A stretch of 64,000 bases of DNA from Geomonas sp. Red32 (GCF_023652955.1 NZ_JAKLOY010000001.1:310001-374000); one strand, 5' to 3'; positions 40,059 to 48,768 are shown, counted from the first letter of the stretch. The notes: generated from the letters alone by a model not told the origin. Program-made: numbers and translations.

Positions 40059-40832
40059 ATGGCAAGCATACTGAAACTCGATAAAGTAACCATCCGCTTC
40101 GGCGGCCTCGTGGCGGTCGACAAGGTCGACCTCGCGGTCGAGGAGGGGAGCATCCAGGCGCTCATCGGCCCCAACGGCGCCGGCAAGAGCACCCTCTTCA
40201 ACCTGATCACCGGGATCTACACCCCGACCGAAGGGGAGATCCGCTTCGGCGGAAACCTCATCAGCGGCAAGAAGACCCACCAGATCGCCGCCCAAGGGGT
40301 GGGGAGAACCTTCCAGAACATCCGTCTCTTCAACGAGCTGTCCGTCCTGGAAAACGTGCTGATCGGCGCCCACACCCAGGGGAACTGGGACCTCTTCGGC
40401 ACCCTCATGGCGCCGACCCCCTGGATGAAAAAGAAGGAAGCCGAGCTGGTCGATCTTGCCATGGAGTGCCTCCATCGCGTGGAGCTGACCGGCAAGGCGG
40501 GCGAGCTGGCCAGTAACCTCTCCTACGGGCAGCAGCGCCGCCTGGAAATCGCCCGCGCCCTGGCACTTCGGCCGAAGATCATCCTCCTCGACGAGCCGGC
40601 CGCCGGCATGAACCCCTTCGAGAAACAGGCCCTCATGGATATCGTGAAGAAGATCAGGGCCACCGGCGTCACCGTTTTCCTGGTGGAACACGATATGAAG
40701 TTCGTCATGGGGATCTCCGACCGGATCGCGGTTCTCGACTATGGGATTAAAATCGCCGACGGGACGCCGGAAGAGGTACGCGCCAACCCGAAGGTTATCG
40801 AGGCCTACCTCGGCAAGGCGGCGAACCAGTAA
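40059..40832 (+). CDS. livG: Branched-chain amino acid ABC transporter ATP-binding protein LivG
   Basis: This 257-residue ATPase has Walker A GPNGAGKST, GVGRTFQNIRLF (Q-loop), signature LSYGQQRR, Walker B IILLDEPAAGMNP and VEHDMKFVM. The Ala-Gly-Met-Asn after Walker B is typical of LivG. A 195-base repeat-containing gap separates it from livF. Confidence 0.95.
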   Translation: MASILKLDKVTIRFGGLVAVDKVDLAVEEGSIQALIGPNGAGKSTLFNLITGIYTPTEGEIRFGGNLISGKKTHQIAAQGVGRTFQNIRLFNELSVLENVLIGAHTQGNWDLFGTLMAPTPWMKKKEAELVDLAMECLHRVELTGKAGELASNLSYGQQRRLEIARALALRPKIILLDEPAAGMNPFEKQALMDIVKKIRATGVTVFLVEHDMKFVMGISDRIAVLDYGIKIADGTPEEVRANPKVIEAYLGKAANQ

Positions 40833-40845
40833 TACTGGTTCCAGG

Positions 40846-41015
40846 TTCTACGTTCCAGGTTCCACGTTACAAGTACCACTGATTTGGTGAAGCAGCATAG
40901 GCAGCATTTTGATAATTTAAGCATAGTACGCAGCTCTAGGTCGCGGTTCACGCCTCTACGCCATTTGGTCTCAACGTAGAACGTAGAACGTAGAACAGAG
41001 AACGTAGAACTGTTT
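40846..41015. repeat. Repeat-rich gap with inverted GTTCTACGTT / AACGTAGAAC motifs
   Basis: The left end holds GGTTCTACGTTCCAGGTTCC. The right end holds four direct copies of a GAACGTAGAAC-type unit. The two ends are inverted relative to each other and could pair over about 100 bases. No gene is present. Such an insertion inside an otherwise tight liv operon may be a short mobile repeat or an RNA element. Confidence 0.75.
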
Positions 41016-41027
41016 CCAGAGGTTTTT

Positions 41028-41732
41028 ATGCTCGTTGTCGAACAACTCTCCGTAAATTACAAGGCGATCAAGGCCCTCACCGAGGTGAACTGCGAGGTCA
41101 AGCATGGTGAGATCGTAGCCCTGATCGGTGCCAACGGCGCCGGGAAGACCACCATCCTCAACACCATCTCCGGTATCGTCCCCGCTGCCAGCGGGCGGAT
41201 CACCTTCGAGGGTAAAGACATCACCCAGGTCCCGGCCCACGACATCGTGAAGCTCGGCATCTGCCAGGTCCCCGAGGGGCGCCGCGTCTTTTCGAAGATG
41301 AGCGTGCTGGAGAACCTGGAGATGGGTGCCTACTCCAAGAACGACAAGAAGATGATGCAGGAGGGGATCGAGCGCGCCTTCCAGATGTTCCCGCGCCTGG
41401 CCGAGCGCCGCAAGCAGCTCGCCAAGACCCTTTCCGGCGGAGAACAGCAGATGCTCGCCATGGGCCGCGCCCTGATGACCAACCCCCGCCTGCTCCTTCT
41501 CGACGAGCCGTCCATGGGCCTCGCCCCGATGCTGGTCGAGAAGATCTTCGAGGTGGTCACCGAGATCAACAAGGCCGGGACCACCATCATGCTGGTCGAG
41601 CAGAATGCCCACATGGCCCTCTCAATAGCCAACCGCGCCTACGTCCTGGAGACCGGCGAGGTGGTGCTGAAGGGCGACGCGAAGGAGCTGGCCGCCGACC
41701 CCGAGGTAAGGAAGGCGTACCTGGGTGAATAG
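41028..41732 (+). CDS. livF: Branched-chain amino acid ABC transporter ATP-binding protein LivF
   Basis: This 234-residue ATPase has Walker A GANGAGKTT, the typical LivF run GICQVPEGRRVFSKMSVLEN, signature LSGGEQQM, Walker B LLLLDEPSMGLAP and LVEQNAHMAL. It pairs with LivG. AGAGG precedes the ATG. The next gene overlaps its end by 8 bases. Confidence 0.95.
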   Translation: MLVVEQLSVNYKAIKALTEVNCEVKHGEIVALIGANGAGKTTILNTISGIVPAASGRITFEGKDITQVPAHDIVKLGICQVPEGRRVFSKMSVLENLEMGAYSKNDKKMMQEGIERAFQMFPRLAERRKQLAKTLSGGEQQMLAMGRALMTNPRLLLLDEPSMGLAPMLVEKIFEVVTEINKAGTTIMLVEQNAHMALSIANRAYVLETGEVVLKGDAKELAADPEVRKAYLGE

Positions 41733-42666
41733 GGTGCCGCGCCCCGCACATCAACCGCTGGTTAACCCCTACCTGGCTGTCCTGGTAGGGGTTTTTGCCG
41801 TCTCTTTCTCGGCGCTCTTCGTGCGGCTTTGCAGCGCTCCGCCGCTCGTCATCGCGAGCTACCGTCTCATCTTCACCTTTCTCCTGCTCCTCCCCGCCGG
41901 CCTCGCCAGCCGCTTCTCCGGCATCCGGGAGATGAATCGCCGTCAGTTCCTCCTCTCCGCGGGCAGCGGCGTCTTCCTGGCGCTCCACTTCGTCACCTGG
42001 TTCACCTCGCTCAAATACACCTCGATCGCCAGCTCGGTCGTGATCGTCACCACCCAGCCGGTCTTCGTGGTCCTGGGGTCGTGGCTGTTCTACAAGGAGA
42101 AGGTCCCCCGCAAGGCCGTGTACGGCGGGCTCTTGGCCATCTCGGGGAGCTTGGTGATCGGCGCCGGGGACTTCAGGATGGGGATGGAAGCCTTCCTTGG
42201 CGACCTGCTGGCGCTCGCGGCTGCCATCTTCATCTCCGGCTACATCCTCATCGGACGCAGGCTGCGCGGAAGCGTGGAGCTCTCCGGGTACACCCTGGTC
42301 ACCTACGGCGCGAGCTCGCTGGTGCTGGCGGTAGGGACGCTGGCGGCCCGGGTTCCGTTCTACCCCTACCCTGCCACCGACTGGGCCCTCTTCTTCGGGC
42401 TGGCCGCCATCTGCACCGTCCTTGGCCACACCACCTTCAACTGGGCGCTCCGCTACGTGCAGGCGTCCGTGGTTTCGGTGAGCATCCTCGGCGAGCCGCT
42501 GGGGGCCATCGTCTGGGCCTCGATCTTCCTCAAGGAGTATCCGACCACCCGGCAGCTCCTCGGGGGCTCCATCATCTTCACGGGGCTTTTCATCTTCACC
42601 CGCGTCTCCGCCCGTTTCACCAAGAACCAAGGGGCGCTCACCGCGTCCGCGACGGAAGCATCATGA
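41725..42666 (+). CDS. EamA/DMT family transporter
   Basis: This 313-residue protein has ten membrane segments in two EamA repeats, the first around VNPYLAVLVGVFAVSFSALF and the second ending LGGSIIFTGLFIFTRVSA. It starts with GTG inside the end of livF (8-base overlap) and overlaps marC by 4 bases, so it belongs to the liv transcript. Coupling an importer to a possible exporter suggests control of the intracellular amino-acid pool. The substrate is not readable. Confidence 0.87.
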   Translation: MNRVPRPAHQPLVNPYLAVLVGVFAVSFSALFVRLCSAPPLVIASYRLIFTFLLLLPAGLASRFSGIREMNRRQFLLSAGSGVFLALHFVTWFTSLKYTSIASSVVIVTTQPVFVVLGSWLFYKEKVPRKAVYGGLLAISGSLVIGAGDFRMGMEAFLGDLLALAAAIFISGYILIGRRLRGSVELSGYTLVTYGASSLVLAVGTLAARVPFYPYPATDWALFFGLAAICTVLGHTTFNWALRYVQASVVSVSILGEPLGAIVWASIFLKEYPTTRQLLGGSIIFTGLFIFTRVSARFTKNQGALTASATEAS

Positions 42667-43268
42667 ACGCCTATTTCAACTTCTTCATCAGTATCTGGAT
42701 CAAATTCTTCTTCCTCCTCACCCCCTTCTTCGTTCTCTCGGTCTTTCTTTCCATGACCCAGGAGATGGGAGGGCGCGAACGGCGCAAGCTTGCCGTGCGG
42801 GTAACCCTGGCTGTGCTCCTTGCCTGCTTTACCCTTTACTTCTTCGGTAACCACCTCTTCTCGCTGTTCGGTATCACCCTGGACTCCTTCCGGATCGGCG
42901 CCGGGGTCCTTCTCTTCCTCTCCGCGGTTCAGATGGTGCAGGGAGAGGCGGTGGCGCCCGGCGAGCGGCAGGACGACATCTCGGTGGTCCCGCTGGCGAT
43001 TCCCATCACGGTGGGGCCCGCGACCACCGGTGCGCTGATGGTCATGGGGGCGGATCTTCAGGAGAACTGGCAGGTCATTGCGGGGTGTGCCGCACTGGCG
43101 GCGGCGGTGGTCTGCATCGGGGTGATACTCTTCTGCGCCTCTGCCATCGAGCACGTCATCGGAAGAAAGGGGATCACCATCCTGAGCAAGCTGACCGGCT
43201 TGATGCTGGCCGCCATCGCTGCCCAGCTGGTCTTTTCCGGGATCAAGAACTTCCTGCACATCGTCTAA
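42663..43268 (+). CDS. MarC family (UPF0056) inner-membrane protein
   Basis: This 201-residue protein has six membrane segments and the MarC-type motifs FFLLTPFFVLSVFLSMTQ, SVVPLAIPITVGPATTGALM and LTGLMLAAIAAQLVFSGI. MarC homologues have been linked to amino-acid export, but the function is not settled. The ATG overlaps the stop of the EamA gene (ATGA). It is the last gene before a terminator. Confidence 0.88.
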   Translation: MNAYFNFFISIWIKFFFLLTPFFVLSVFLSMTQEMGGRERRKLAVRVTLAVLLACFTLYFFGNHLFSLFGITLDSFRIGAGVLLFLSAVQMVQGEAVAPGERQDDISVVPLAIPITVGPATTGALMVMGADLQENWQVIAGCAALAAAVVCIGVILFCASAIEHVIGRKGITILSKLTGLMLAAIAAQLVFSGIKNFLHIV

Positions 43269-43273
43269 ACGTA

Positions 43274-43314
43274 CAAAGGGGACTGGCGCCACAGGTGCCA
43301 GTCCCCTTTCTTTT
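43274..43314 (+). terminator. Rho-independent terminator of the liv operon
   Basis: AAAGGGGACTGGC and GCCAGTCCCCTTT pair around an 8-base loop, followed by CTTTT. It lies right after the marC-like stop codon. Confidence 0.92.
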
Positions 43315-43361
43315 AGATGCACATTCCTCTCGTGAAGCCTCATCGGAGGTATTAGGGGGTT

Positions 43362-43402
43362 CAAAATCCCCCTTTGGAAAAGGGGGATTTAGGGGGATTT
43401 GC
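43362..43402. repeat. Dispersed C/G-rich palindromic repeat, copy 2
   Basis: AAAATCCCCCTTTGGAAAAG followed by GGGGATTTAGGGGGATTT is the reverse complement, with small changes, of the element at 30896-30936. It lies between the liv terminator and the MocR-type gene. Confidence 0.7.
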
Positions 43403-43432
43403 CTTGGCAGCCAATGCGAAATCCCCCCCCTT

Positions 43433-44875
43433 TTATTTCATCGCCGCCGCCAGCTCCCCGAGCGTCTGGATCGCCCGCTCCACCTCTTCCGACCAATAAC
43501 CGGCGTTGAGACGTATGCAGTTTTGGTACTTCTGCCGTGGGCTGAAGGCCGGGCCGGGTGCGATGGTGATCCCCGCCTTCAGCGCCTGCTCATAGAGCAC
43601 CAGGGAATCGACGTAGGAAGGGAACTCCACCCAGAGGACGAAGCCCCCCGCCGGGTTGGAGATCCGGGTCCCCTCCGGGAAGTAGCGCCCCACCGCCTGG
43701 GCCATCTGCATGGTCTGTCGGGCGTGGATGCGCCGGAGGCTCCGCAGGTGGTGATCGTAGCCGCCATTGGCCAGGAACTCGGCGATGGCGAGCTGCGGCG
43801 GCGTGGCGTCGGCGATGGTGATCACCCCCTTCAGCCGTTCGATCTCGGACTGATACCGTCCCGGCGCGATCCACCCGACGCGGTAGCCGGGGGCGAGCGT
43901 CTTGGAGAACGACGAGCAGAGCAGGACCGAGCCGTCCTTGTCGTAGGACTTGGCCACCCGCGGCCGCTCGGGTGAGAAACTCAGGTCCCCGTTCAGGTCG
44001 TCCTCGATGAGCGGCACCTGGTGCGATGAGAGCAGCTCCACCAGTTCCTTTTTCCTGTCATCCGGCATCAGGCACCCGAGGGGATTGGAAAAATTGGTAA
44101 CGGCCAGGCAGGCGCTGATCCTGTTGTGCTCGAGGGCGTAGCGAAGGGCGTCGATGCTCATCCCGTCCCGGGGATGGGTCGGGATCTCCAGGGCCTTCAG
44201 GCCGTACAGCTCCAGTGCCTGGAGAAAGTTGTAGTAGGAGGGGGACTCGATGGCCACGGTGTCACCGGGACGGCAGGTCGCGAGGAGCGCCAGGTTCACG
44301 GCCTCCATGCATCCGCAGGTGGTGACGATCTGGTCGGGAGTGAGGGTACACCCGGCATAGACGAGGCGGCGGGCCACCTGTACCCGGAGCTTCTCGCACC
44401 CCGGGGGGCTCTCGTAGGAGACGCTCTGCTCCCGGTAGCGTCTCGCCTCGGTGGAGAGCATCCGGTTCAGGCGGTCGATGGGAAGATGTTCCGGGTTCGG
44501 GATGGCGGCCCCCAAAGGCACCAGCGAGCGGTCCCGCATGTCGCGCATGATCATGCTGGAGAGTTCCTTGATGCTCACCTTGGTTGGGAGGGAGCGGACA
44601 GTGGACATGGAGGGCTCGGCAGGGATGTTCCCCCGGCGCGCGAGCACGTAGTAGCCGGACTGGGGGCGGGCCTCGATGAGACGGCGGTCCTCCAAAAGGC
44701 CGTAGGCCTCCATCACGGTGTTGATGCTGACGCTCAGCTGCCGGCTCAGGGCGCGCACCGACGGAATACGGGAGCCGGGGCCGAAGGTCCCCTCCTCTAT
44801 CAGGTGGGACACCTTGCCGGCCACCTCCTCATAGAGCGGCACTTTCGAGCTGTTAGACTGGATCATGGTCTCCAT
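43433..44875 (-). CDS. MocR-type regulator (GntR HTH fused to class I aminotransferase fold)
   Basis: This 480-residue protein has an N-terminal GntR winged helix (SRIPSVRALSRQLSVSINTV) and a PLP-dependent aminotransferase-like domain from about 110. The PLP lysine is in SSFSKTLAPGYRVGW (Lys325), with NFSNPLG and the YYN ring-stacking region upstream. MocR proteins usually use PLP plus an amino acid as signal. It is divergent from the DUF2917-YbaK-RarD-AzlCD unit and shares its promoter region. AGGA lies before the ATG at 44875; a longer frame is rejected. The C-terminus is intact. Confidence 0.92.
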   Translation of the reverse strand: METMIQSNSSKVPLYEEVAGKVSHLIEEGTFGPGSRIPSVRALSRQLSVSINTVMEAYGLLEDRRLIEARPQSGYYVLARRGNIPAEPSMSTVRSLPTKVSIKELSSMIMRDMRDRSLVPLGAAIPNPEHLPIDRLNRMLSTEARRYREQSVSYESPPGCEKLRVQVARRLVYAGCTLTPDQIVTTCGCMEAVNLALLATCRPGDTVAIESPSYYNFLQALELYGLKALEIPTHPRDGMSIDALRYALEHNRISACLAVTNFSNPLGCLMPDDRKKELVELLSSHQVPLIEDDLNGDLSFSPERPRVAKSYDKDGSVLLCSSFSKTLAPGYRVGWIAPGRYQSEIERLKGVITIADATPPQLAIAEFLANGGYDHHLRSLRRIHARQTMQMAQAVGRYFPEGTRISNPAGGFVLWVEFPSYVDSLVLYEQALKAGITIAPGPAFSPRQKYQNCIRLNAGYWSEEVERAIQTLGELAAAMK

Positions 44876-44912
44876 GGCGTGACATCCTATCGCGTACACT
44901 GACAGTGGAAAA

Positions 44913-44982
44913 GTAACAGTTGCGGTCATAATATACGGTTACAGTTTCCGCTTTGTCAAACTGTTACGGTAACAATTATAAT
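44913..44982. promoter_or_regulatory. Divergent promoters with repeated TGTTAC/GTAACA sites (MocR operators)
   Basis: Rightward: TTGTCA (44953-44958), an 18-bp spacer and a perfect TATAAT (44977-44982). Leftward: TTGACA on the minus strand (44959-44954) with TATATT about 18 bases on. Between and around them lie GTAACAGT (44913-44920), GTTACAGT (44938-44945), ACTGTTAC (44960-44967) and the near-palindrome TGTTAC-G-GTAACA (44962-44974). Sites in direct and inverted orientation are usual for MocR regulators. Confidence 0.7.
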
Positions 44983-45076
44983 TTAATGTATCTGTCACTC
45001 TCGACTCTCCTCCGCTATAGTTGTCATCATCACAATGAGGTGACGGCCGCATACAGCGGCGAAAAGGGGGAGAGCC

Positions 45077-45349
45077 ATGGAAATCGTGCTCGATGACGGC
45101 GCGGTACTGGGAATTGACGGCAGGCACGGGCTCTGTGCCGTGCGATGTCTGGAAGGGGCGCTCTACGTGACCCGCACCGGCGACCCGAGGGATTACTGCC
45201 TCGGCCCCGGCGAGCAGATGGAGATCGGGAAGCGGGACCAGGTGGTGGTCGAGGCCTGGGGCGCAGCGCGCCTTAAATGCACCGCCGCCGATACCGCCGC
45301 CGCCCGTACCCGCGGCACCGAATCGTGGCACCTGGTCGGCTCGGCATAA
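45077..45349 (+). CDS. DUF2917 family protein
   Basis: This 90-residue all-beta protein has the DUF2917 pattern CLEGALYVTRTGDPRDYCLG and IGKRDQVVVEAWGAARLKC, a small cupin-like fold often seen next to amino-acid transporters. The function is unknown. It is the first gene downstream of the MocR-controlled promoter, with a GGGGGAGA ribosome site. YbaK follows after 43 bases. Confidence 0.8.
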   Translation: MEIVLDDGAVLGIDGRHGLCAVRCLEGALYVTRTGDPRDYCLGPGEQMEIGKRDQVVVEAWGAARLKCTAADTAAARTRGTESWHLVGSA

Positions 45350-45392
45350 CCCACCCGGACCACGAAAACTACACCATCTTAAGGAGAGGTAT

Positions 45393-45881
45393 ATGGAAAA
45401 AAAGCTCAGCAAAAGCGCACAGAAAGTCCAGGACGCCCTGGCCGGCCTCGGCCTCTCCTGCCAGGTGGAGGAACGTTCCGCCAGCACCCGTAGCGCCGAA
45501 GAGGCTGCCCAGGTGGTCGGCTGCGACGTCGGCCAGATCGTGAAATCCCTCCTTTTCCGCGGTGAGGTGACCGGTCAGCCGCTCTTCGTGCTCGCCAGCG
45601 GACGCAACCGGGTCTGCGTCGACAAGCTCGCGGCCCTGGCCGGTGAGCCGATCGGCAAGGCCGATGCCTCCTTCGTCCGCGAGAAGACCGGGTTCGCCAT
45701 CGGCGGCGTGGCTCCCTTGGGGCACCCCGAGAAACTCGCCACCATCGTCGACGAGGACCTGCTGCAGTACTCCGAGCTCTGGGCGGCGGCGGGAACCCCG
45801 GCGGCTCTCTTCCGGCTTACCCCGAAGGAGCTCACCGTCATCACTGACGGCCGGGTCGCTTCCGTGCGGGAGATGACATGA
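45393..45881 (+). CDS. YbaK/EbsC family protein (aminoacyl-tRNA editing fold)
   Basis: This 162-residue protein shows the YbaK fold: EAAQVVGCDVGQIVKSLLFR, a hydrophobic strand, then GFAIGGVAPLGHPE. The Lys in VKSLLF is the conserved active-site residue of this family. Members remove mischarged amino acids from tRNA (for example Cys-tRNA-Pro or Ala-tRNA-Pro). The ATG of the RarD gene overlaps its stop by 4 bases. Its placement among amino-acid export genes suggests a shared response to excess amino acids. Confidence 0.87.
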   Translation: MEKKLSKSAQKVQDALAGLGLSCQVEERSASTRSAEEAAQVVGCDVGQIVKSLLFRGEVTGQPLFVLASGRNRVCVDKLAALAGEPIGKADASFVREKTGFAIGGVAPLGHPEKLATIVDEDLLQYSELWAAAGTPAALFRLTPKELTVITDGRVASVREMT

Positions 45882-46825
45882 CTACCGTTGCATCGCTCGA
45901 TAGGGATTCATCCCGGGAGGCGAGGCTCGGCGTCATCTGCGGTCTCGCGGCCTACCTGGTCTGGGGCTTCTTTCCGATCTTCTTCAAGCTGGTCTCCCAG
46001 GTTCCGCCCCTGGAGGTCGTCGCCCACCGGGTCGTCTGGTCGATGGTCTTCCTGACGATCCTGGTCACCGTCAAGGGCCGCTGGGGAGACCTCCGTGCCG
46101 CCTTCGGGACCCACAAGACGCTGGCCACGCTCTGTGCCACCACCGTCCTCATTGCAACCAACTGGCTGGTCTTCATCTATGCCATCGGCAAGGGAGAGGT
46201 GCTCCAGTCGAGCCTCGGCTACTTCATGACCCCGCTGGTGAACATCGTGCTCGGCTTCGTCTTCCTTCACGAGCGGATGAAGCGCGGACAGGCTATCGGG
46301 GTCATGCTGGCCGTCGTTGGCCTCACCCTTTCAGCCCTCCGGCTGGGTACCATCCCCTGGATCGCGCTCGGCCTGGCGGCCACCTTCGGGCTCTACGGCC
46401 TTTTGCGAAAAACAGTGCCGGTCGACTCCCTGGTTGGGCTCTCAGTGGAGACCTTCCTGGCCGGACCCGCCGCTGCCATCTACCTGGGATACCTGGGTGC
46501 GACCGGGCAGGGCACCTTCCTGGCCGGCTCCCTGGGAGACAGCACGGTGCTCCTTCTCTCCGGGGTGGTCACCGCCATACCGCTTCTGATCTTCACCGCC
46601 GCGGCCAAGCGCCTGAGGCTCATGACCATCGGCTTTCTCCAGTACATCACCCCGAGCATCCACTTCCTTTTGGCGGTCTGCCTCTACGGGGAGGAGTTCA
46701 ACGCGACCCACCTGGTCACCTTCCTCTGCGTCTGGAGCGGGCTGGCCGTCTATTCCTGGTCCGCCATCGCCTTTGCCCGCAAGCCTGCCGTTGCGAGCGC
46801 GCGCATGGAGACAGCCGCCGAATGA
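45878..46825 (+). CDS. rarD: RarD-type EamA family transporter
   Basis: This 315-residue protein has ten membrane segments. Its N-terminus (GVICGLAAYLVWGFFPIFFK), the HRVVWSMVF segment and LLRKTVPVDSLVGLSVET match the RarD/chloramphenicol-sensitive protein subfamily. The substrate is unknown; members are suspected amino-acid or drug exporters. It overlaps YbaK and AzlC genes by 4 bases each, so translation is coupled. Confidence 0.9.
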   Translation: MTTVASLDRDSSREARLGVICGLAAYLVWGFFPIFFKLVSQVPPLEVVAHRVVWSMVFLTILVTVKGRWGDLRAAFGTHKTLATLCATTVLIATNWLVFIYAIGKGEVLQSSLGYFMTPLVNIVLGFVFLHERMKRGQAIGVMLAVVGLTLSALRLGTIPWIALGLAATFGLYGLLRKTVPVDSLVGLSVETFLAGPAAAIYLGYLGATGQGTFLAGSLGDSTVLLLSGVVTAIPLLIFTAAAKRLRLMTIGFLQYITPSIHFLLAVCLYGEEFNATHLVTFLCVWSGLAVYSWSAIAFARKPAVASARMETAAE

Positions 46826-47559
46826 GCGACGCCATGGAGGAAGCAAGCTCCGGCGCGGCGGCTGCCGGGCGGACATCATGCCTCGCGGACGGGCTGAAGA
46901 CCGCCTGGCCGATCTGTCTCGGCTTCATCCCGATCGGGCTCTCCTTCGGGGTGCTGGCGCAGAAGGCGGGGCTTGGGCCGGTACACGTGCTCCTGATGTC
47001 GACGGTGGTCTTCGCCGGGAGCTCCCAGTTCATCGCCGTCTCCATGCTGCAGGGTGGCGCCTCGGCCGCCGCCATCGTGGCGACCACCTTCGTCGTGAAC
47101 CTGCGGCACCTCCTGATGAGCTCCGCCATGTCGGTACGCTTTCCCGGCGTCCGCAAGCGCTTCCTGGCCCTCTTCGCCTACGGGGTCACCGACGAGAGCT
47201 TCGCCGTCAACATGGCCTGCTTCCGGAAAGAGGGGTGGGACCGCTGGCGCGCGCTGGCGGTCAACCACATCACCAACCTCTGCTGGATCGTCAGCACCGT
47301 CGCCGGGGTCTACATCGGCGACATGGTCCCTGCCGGGGCCTTCGGAATCGATTTCGCCCTCCCCGCCATGTTCATCTGCCTCCTGATCTTCCAGTTCCGG
47401 GAACGGCTCCACATGGTGACCGCCGTCATCGCCGCCCTCCTGTCGGTCTCCTTCTCCCTGATCTTCACGGGGAACGGCCACGTCATCGCCGCCTCCTGCG
47501 GGGCGGCCACCATCGGCTTTCTCCTCAAGAGGCGGGCCAAGAGGAGGGGCGATGCCTGA
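46822..47559 (+). CDS. azlC: AzlC family branched-chain amino acid exporter, large subunit
   Basis: This 245-residue membrane protein has AzlC hallmarks: KTAWPICLGFIPIGLSFGVL, VVFAGSSQFIAVSML, and NLRHLLMSSAM. With AzlD it forms a two-component exporter for branched-chain amino acids (BrnFE type) and analogues. It overlaps rarD by 4 bases and azlD by 8 bases. Confidence 0.93.
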   Translation: MSDAMEEASSGAAAAGRTSCLADGLKTAWPICLGFIPIGLSFGVLAQKAGLGPVHVLLMSTVVFAGSSQFIAVSMLQGGASAAAIVATTFVVNLRHLLMSSAMSVRFPGVRKRFLALFAYGVTDESFAVNMACFRKEGWDRWRALAVNHITNLCWIVSTVAGVYIGDMVPAGAFGIDFALPAMFICLLIFQFRERLHMVTAVIAALLSVSFSLIFTGNGHVIAASCGAATIGFLLKRRAKRRGDA

Positions 47560-47875
47560 CACCGGTTACCTGCTGATCGTCTTCGGGATGGGGCTTGCCA
47601 CCTACCTCCCGCGCATGCTCCCCCTGACCGTGCTGGCCAACCGCAAGCTTCCGCGCTGGCTGACCGACTGGCTCGATCTCATCCCGGTCTCCATCCTGAG
47701 CGCGCTCCTTGCGCCGGGGCTCGTGACCTCCGGGACGCCGCGGGTGCTCGACCTCTCCAAGCCCGACCTCTTGGCCGCCATCCCCACGCTGCTCTTTGCG
47801 CTGAAGACCCGGTCGCTGGTGGGAACGGTGATCGTGGGCATGGGACTTTACTGGGCGATATCGGTCTTGAGGTAA
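47552..47875 (+). CDS. azlD: AzlD family branched-chain amino acid exporter, small subunit
   Basis: This 107-residue protein has about four membrane segments and the AzlD motifs MGLATYLPRMLPLTVLAN and LDLIPVSILSALLAP. It works with AzlC. It starts inside the azlC gene and ends the operon. Confidence 0.92.
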   Translation: MPDTGYLLIVFGMGLATYLPRMLPLTVLANRKLPRWLTDWLDLIPVSILSALLAPGLVTSGTPRVLDLSKPDLLAAIPTLLFALKTRSLVGTVIVGMGLYWAISVLR

Positions 47876-47911
47876 GAAGGGAAGGCCTGGAGTGAGGGGC
47901 AGACTTAAACG

Positions 47912-47951
47912 TAAAAAGACGCCGGGCATCTCTGCCGGGCGCCTTTTTGCG
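47912..47951. terminator. Bidirectional terminator between azlD and the ABC ATPase
   Basis: AAAAAGACGCCGGGCA and TGCCGGGCGCCTTTTT pair with a one-base mismatch around TCTC. A-rich and T-rich flanks serve both converging genes. Confidence 0.88.
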
Positions 47952-47967
47952 TACCGTCTTGGTAAAT

Positions 47968-48768
47968 CTATTTGTCTTCGGCGAGCAGGGTGCGGTCGTT
48001 CTGGAAGCTCGTATGCCTGATCTCGTGGAACTTCTCGAGGAGGCGTTCCACGGTGAGCGCCTTCTTCTCTTCCCCTTCCACATCGAAGATGATCTCGCCC
48101 TTGTCCATCATCAGGAGCCGGTTGCCGAACTCGATGGCGTGGCTCATGTTGTGGGTGATCATCATGCCGGTGAGCTTGTACTCCTCGATGAACTTGTTGG
48201 TGAGCTCCAGCACGATCTCCGCGTTCTTCGGATCGAGGGCCGCGGTGTGCTCGTCCAGAAGGATCAGGTCCGGCTTGGAGAGTACCACCATGAGGAGCGT
48301 CAGCGCCTGCCGCTGGCCGCCCGAGAACATGGCGAGGTTCTCCTTCATCCGGTTCTCCAGCCCCATCTTGAGCTGGGTGAGCTCCTGCCTGAAGAGCTCG
48401 CGCTTCGCGTGGTTCAGGCTGCGCTTAAGCCACTTGAACCCCTTCCGGTAGGTGATCATCATATTGTCTTCCAGGCTCATGTTGGAGGCGGTCCCCAACA
48501 GGGGATTCTGGAAGATCCTGCCGATATGCCTGGCCCGCTTGTACTCGGGCTCCCGGGTGACGTTTTTGTCGTTGAGGAAGATGCTGCCTATCGTCGGGGT
48601 GATGGTCCCGGCGATCAGGTTGAAGAGGGTTGACTTGCCGGCGCCGTTGGAACCGATGACGGTGATGAAATCACCTTCCTTGACCTTGAGATTGATATTG
48701 GAGATGGCCACGTTCTCGTTGACCGTCCCCTGGCCGAAGATCATGCGTACGTCTTTTAACTCAATCAT
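47968..48768 (-). CDS. ABC transporter ATP-binding protein (TrpZ-like)
   Basis: This 266-residue ATPase has Walker A GSNGAGKST, IGRIFQNPLLG (Q-loop), signature FSGGQRQA, Walker B LILLDEHTAALDP and MMITHNMSHA. It pairs with a permease and a binding protein of the TrpX/DUF534 class, whose known ligands include tryptophan and other aromatic compounds. It overlaps the permease gene by 8 bases. Confidence 0.9.
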   Translation of the reverse strand: MIELKDVRMIFGQGTVNENVAISNINLKVKEGDFITVIGSNGAGKSTLFNLIAGTITPTIGSIFLNDKNVTREPEYKRARHIGRIFQNPLLGTASNMSLEDNMMITYRKGFKWLKRSLNHAKRELFRQELTQLKMGLENRMKENLAMFSGGQRQALTLLMVVLSKPDLILLDEHTAALDPKNAEIVLELTNKFIEEYKLTGMMITHNMSHAIEFGNRLLMMDKGEIIFDVEGEEKKALTVERLLEKFHEIRHTSFQNDRTLLAEDK

